Origin: Geothrix fuzhouensis
Lineage (GTDB): Bacteria; Acidobacteriota; Holophagae; Holophagales; Holophagaceae
Direction of reading: 5' to 3'
DNA length: 64,000 nt
Assembly (NCBI RefSeq): GCF_024609325.1
Contig: NZ_JANHMQ010000002.1
Span: 248,001 to 312,000 of the forward strand
Shown here piece by piece: positions 61,214 through 64,000 of this stretch. Within the stretch, counting starts at the first letter, position 1; each line of letters starts with the position of its first letter. Both the position numbers and the translations under genes were made by a program. The notes below the pieces were generated by a model that did no database searches, had not been told where the DNA came from, and was given only the letters and a program-made list of their open reading frames with translations.

Positions 61214-61761
61214 CACCAACCCCACGGCATGAGGCCCCAGGGGCCCAGCCCCCAGCCGCCTGAACTTTTCTCGAAGCGCACGCCGTTCACCAGCGCCATG
61301 CCCGCCAGCACCAGCTCCAGCCGAGGATGGGCCACGCCTTTGGTGTCGGCCAGGCTGGGGCCCTTCTCGTAGCTCTGGGCCTGGAAGGTGGGCATGGGCT
61401 GGCCCATGAAGGGCTCGACCCGGCAGGGCAGCTTGGCGCTCCAGGCCAGGATCTCGCTGTGGGCTTCGGCAGTGGGCCGCTCGACGGGGGCGGACCAGGC
61501 GCCGCTCACCCAGGCTTCGCGGGTGCTGGTGAGGCCGTAGCCCCACTTCACGGCCAGCTCCTGGCGGAAGCCGCGGTGCTGCCAGATGCGCCGCCAGTTC
61601 CGGGCGCTGCCCAGGGTCTGCATCACACCATCGGGGATCCAGCGCAGGGTCCTGCCCTCGCGCTCGGGCGCCTGAAGCGTCCAGCGCACCTGGGCCACGC
61701 CAGCGGCATCGAGCAGGCTGATGCGCGTGGGTGGGGCGGTGTTGACGACGGTGTAGCTCAT
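61213..61761 (-). CDS. Phage structural protein, tandem paralogue 2
   Basis: This 182-residue protein is a diverged copy of the preceding gene product. Shared blocks are L-G-S-A-R-N-W, H-R-G-F-R, S-G-A-W-S-A-P-V, P-C-R-V-E-P-F-M and D-T-K-G-V-A-H. It ends with a Gly/Trp-rich tail (G-G-W-G-L-G-P-W-G). It overlaps the previous gene by four bases (ATGA). The function is unknown, presumably tail assembly. Confidence 0.65.
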   Translation of the reverse strand: MSYTVVNTAPPTRISLLDAAGVAQVRWTLQAPEREGRTLRWIPDGVMQTLGSARNWRRIWQHRGFRQELAVKWGYGLTSTREAWVSGAWSAPVERPTAEAHSEILAWSAKLPCRVEPFMGQPMPTFQAQSYEKGPSLADTKGVAHPRLELVLAGMALVNGVRFEKSSGGWGLGPWGLMPWGW

Positions 61762-62258
61762 AGGCTGGCCCAGTCCGGCAACGGGGCTACCTCGGTGGCG
61801 ATGAGGGAGAGCGCCAGGTCCTTGTGAGCCACGCCCTTGGTGTCGTTGAGCGCCAGCGCCTTGCCAGGGTCCGGCTGGGCGCTGAAGGTGTAGGCCTTGT
61901 CCATGTGGGGCTCGACCAGGCAGGGACTCTGGAACGCCCAGGTGAAGATCAGGCTCAACACAGTGGGCGTGAGGGTGATCACTGGGGCGCTCCAGGCCCC
62001 ACTGGTCCAGGTCTCAAGAAGGCTGTTCTTGCCGTAGTTCCACCGGAGGTCGAGGCTGGCTCGGAAATTCCGATGAGTCCAGCTCTTGGCCCAGTTCGCA
62101 CCGCTGCCCAACTGGTGTGCTGCGCCCTCGGGTTTGAAGACCAGGCTCAGCCCTTCCTTGGTCTCCCGCTGGAGAGTCACGCGGTACTTGGGCGTGGTGC
62201 CGTCCACCTCGTAGAGGGTGATGCGGCTGCGGGCCGTGCCATAGATGATGTAGCTCAT
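61758..62258 (-). CDS. Phage structural protein, tandem paralogue 1
   Basis: This 166-residue protein is paralogous to the next gene product, sharing the H-R-N-F-R-A-S-L, S-G-A-W-S-A-P-V, P-C-L-V-E-P-H-M and D-T-K-G-V-A-H blocks. It begins four bases before the end of the large upstream gene. Overlapping starts throughout this cluster indicate strict co-translation. I do not recognise a named family. Confidence 0.65.
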   Translation of the reverse strand: MSYIIYGTARSRITLYEVDGTTPKYRVTLQRETKEGLSLVFKPEGAAHQLGSGANWAKSWTHRNFRASLDLRWNYGKNSLLETWTSGAWSAPVITLTPTVLSLIFTWAFQSPCLVEPHMDKAYTFSAQPDPGKALALNDTKGVAHKDLALSLIATEVAPLPDWASL

Positions 62259-64000
62259 GGGGCCGCCGGATTGATGAGAACGGGGAGCTTGATCAGTTCA
62301 ACGCCCACTTCGCGGTTTTCGGCGCGGGGGCGGAACTGGTGGAGCTTGTAGGCCTCCAGCGGTGTGGTGCTGCCGATGGCGTGGGAGGTGAAGGTGACGA
62401 GATCGCCGATCTGCCAGGTGGCCCAGAAGGGGGGGGTGAGGCCCTGGGCGACACCACCGGTTCGGTCCACCCAAGTCTCGCTGAGCACCCCCGCGGGCGC
62501 GCCGAACCAGTAGGCCGCGGCCTCGCCGATGGCGCGGGCGGCGGTGATGCCACCCACCAGAGCGCTCATGTCCAGCGTGATGGGCTTACCTCCATCGTGG
62601 GTGGCCACCACCACGGCCTGGGCAGAGTCTCCCGTGAGCACATCAGTGAAGTTGACGCGGACCTCGCTCACATACCCGCGATAGGTCTGGGTGGTCTTTC
62701 GCGGGCCGCGCTGGCTTGCCTGCACGCTAATCCGGTTGCCGGCGCCGATGTCCTGCACCTGGAGGGGCCCACTGCCACGGGAGACCATCCGGAGGTTGCC
62801 GTCTGCTGCCGGGATGGCGGTGGCCAGCAGGGCGCTGGCAAGCAGCTCCACATAATTGGCGGCAGAGAGGCCGCTGGCATCCTTGCCCGTGGTGCTGGCC
62901 TCGCCAACCTTCAGATGCTCCACGGTGCGGGGGATGGTTGTGTCCACCTGGAACAATCGGCCCCCGATGAACCCCGCGCAGGCATCGCCAATACCCGTCC
63001 GGGCCAGGCGGCAAGGCAACGCCCCATCGGGGATCAGAGATGACACCACATCGCCGCGGCGGAAGCTCGCAGCGAGATTCAGGGGATCACTCGGATCAGG
63101 CTCAGGGTCTCCATTCAAGAGGGTAAGCGAGGGGCCCAGCCACAAGAAGCGTAGGCGGCGGGCAGCGGCGAAATTGCCGTCGAGATAAGTCTCGATGCCC
63201 AATGCGTACCATCCGCTGATGGTCATGGCTCCGGCGGAGCCCGCGAGGCTGAGGGGTTGGATCGACTGGGGGATCACCTCCATCGTCCGGAATGTGGCCG
63301 TCAGGTGGTTGGTCCCGTCGAGCTTGTGCAGGATGGTCTTGGGGTAGGCCACGCCATCCACGGTTTCGGTGATGGTCTGGACCACCAGGCCACCGCCAAC
63401 CGCCCAGGTGCCGGCGGGGACGCTGCCCGTGGCCCAGAGGGAGACTGACTGGCGCAGGGTGAGATTGCCCCCGCTGGCCTGGCTCAGCAGGGCCGCGCTG
63501 ACAGCTGTGAAGGGTTGGGCGGAATCGGGCACCACCAGGCCAAGGAGGGCCTCCTGCTCATCGCCGCTGGCATAGATGCCCATGCCCAAGGTCAACCAAT
63601 TGCCGGTGGGCAGGGTGCCCGTGAGGGTGGGTGTGACAGCCGCGCCCAACGTGCCGGCTCCCGTATGGGGCTCGAAGGTCCAGGCCGGGGCATTGGTGCG
63701 GGTGTAGCGGCCTGGGCTGACAGTCTGGGCCGAGAAGCTCACCAGCTTGGTGGGGATCAGGCCGGTGGGCGCCTGGTTGACCCACTGCACGGCCGTGCCG
63801 TTCCACCAGGATTCAGCATCTTGGATTTGGGTGAGGGGATCCTTCCATGTGCGGAAGTACCCGCGCCAACCATTGGGCGGGATGGTGGCGCCCGCGCTGA
63901 GGTCACCCTGGACGTAGAGCACGGGCGGGCGGGCTGTGTTGGTGCCACCAGGCCACTGGTTGAGATCGCCGAGGATCTGGAGCGGGCTCGCCCCGGTGGG
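62255..64000 (-). CDS. Large phage tail-type protein (5' end outside window)
   Basis: The frame is open from 62255 to the right edge, at least 581 codons, so the true start lies beyond 64000. The visible part is beta-rich, with W-N-G-T-A-V-Q-W-V-N-Q-A-P near the edge and a late L-V-T-F-T-S-H-A-I-G-S-T-T-P-L-E-A-Y segment. A tail tip or host-contact protein is likely from composition and context. It is coupled to the next gene by a four-base overlap. Confidence 0.55.
   Translation of the reverse strand, partial: PTGASPLQILGDLNQWPGGTNTARPPVLYVQGDLSAGATIPPNGWRGYFRTWKDPLTQIQDAESWWNGTAVQWVNQAPTGLIPTKLVSFSAQTVSPGRYTRTNAPAWTFEPHTGAGTLGAAVTPTLTGTLPTGNWLTLGMGIYASGDEQEALLGLVVPDSAQPFTAVSAALLSQASGGNLTLRQSVSLWATGSVPAGTWAVGGGLVVQTITETVDGVAYPKTILHKLDGTNHLTATFRTMEVIPQSIQPLSLAGSAGAMTISGWYALGIETYLDGNFAAARRLRFLWLGPSLTLLNGDPEPDPSDPLNLAASFRRGDVVSSLIPDGALPCRLARTGIGDACAGFIGGRLFQVDTTIPRTVEHLKVGEASTTGKDASGLSAANYVELLASALLATAIPAADGNLRMVSRGSGPLQVQDIGAGNRISVQASQRGPRKTTQTYRGYVSEVRVNFTDVLTGDSAQAVVVATHDGGKPITLDMSALVGGITAARAIGEAAAYWFGAPAGVLSETWVDRTGGVAQGLTPPFWATWQIGDLVTFTSHAIGSTTPLEAYKLHQFRPRAENREVGVELIKLPVLINPAAP

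Overview
The window is about two-thirds G+C, densely coded, and carries genes typical of a Gram-negative chromosome: LapB-type and PgpA-type envelope genes, lipoproteins, complex I, RimO, GltX and GlnS. The mix of an XPB-type helicase, several FHA-domain signalling proteins, MglA, TIG-repeat lipoproteins with glycine-rich linkers and a small multiheme cytochrome c suggests an acidobacterium of the Holophagae/Geothrix kind. That assignment is inference: there is no rRNA gene here, and I saw no tRNA gene.

Layout. 1-3075: end of a Pro/Ala-rich protein, a secreted PpiC isomerase, an S4 RNA-binding protein, a YhaM-type nuclease and an unknown protein. 3076-3441: non-coding, with two terminators around three 57-bp tandem repeats. 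3442-6814: a LapA/LapB-like TPR protein, a family-4 uracil-DNA glycosylase, and an ECF sigma factor with its probable membrane partner. 6952-17569: an XPB-N-type protein and the XPB-like helicase, separated by three exported proteins: a TIG metalloprotease lipoprotein, a possibly cohesin-like lipoprotein, and an Asp-box (BNR) protein ending in a dockerin. 17804-32331: three FHA proteins (phosphatase, cyclase, RDD membrane protein), PgpA, a LolCDE-like ABC pair, a CBM9/DUF5916 outer-membrane protein, a CPBP protease, RimO, Dcd and MglA. 32419-37017: GltX, ProC and GlnS. 37338-44949: nuoHIJKLMN, the membrane arm plus NuoI, without nuoA-G. 45062-50924: a MacA-like adaptor, a MacB-type permease, an MFS exporter and an atypical chemoreceptor. 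50974-57890: Tpx, lipoproteins, a MocR regulator next to IlvE, a triheme cytochrome c and a radical SAM protein. 57891-59165: mostly non-coding, with one small gene and a strongly structured segment. 59166-64000: a tightly coupled minus-strand set of phage tail-type genes that runs off the right edge; its left part is visibly AT-richer.

The most unusual signal is between genes. At the 3' ends of the helicase, rimO, nuoJ and glnS, the last codons and stop are duplicated 70-190 bp away, and a palindromic segment lies between the copies. A hairpin repeat with compensatory base changes occurs both in a 311-bp inverted-repeat-bounded segment near rimO and between nuoJ and nuoK. Double hairpins with a similar plan follow mglA, glnS and the unknown gene ending at 3075. 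An intrinsic terminator immediately before proC looks like an attenuator.
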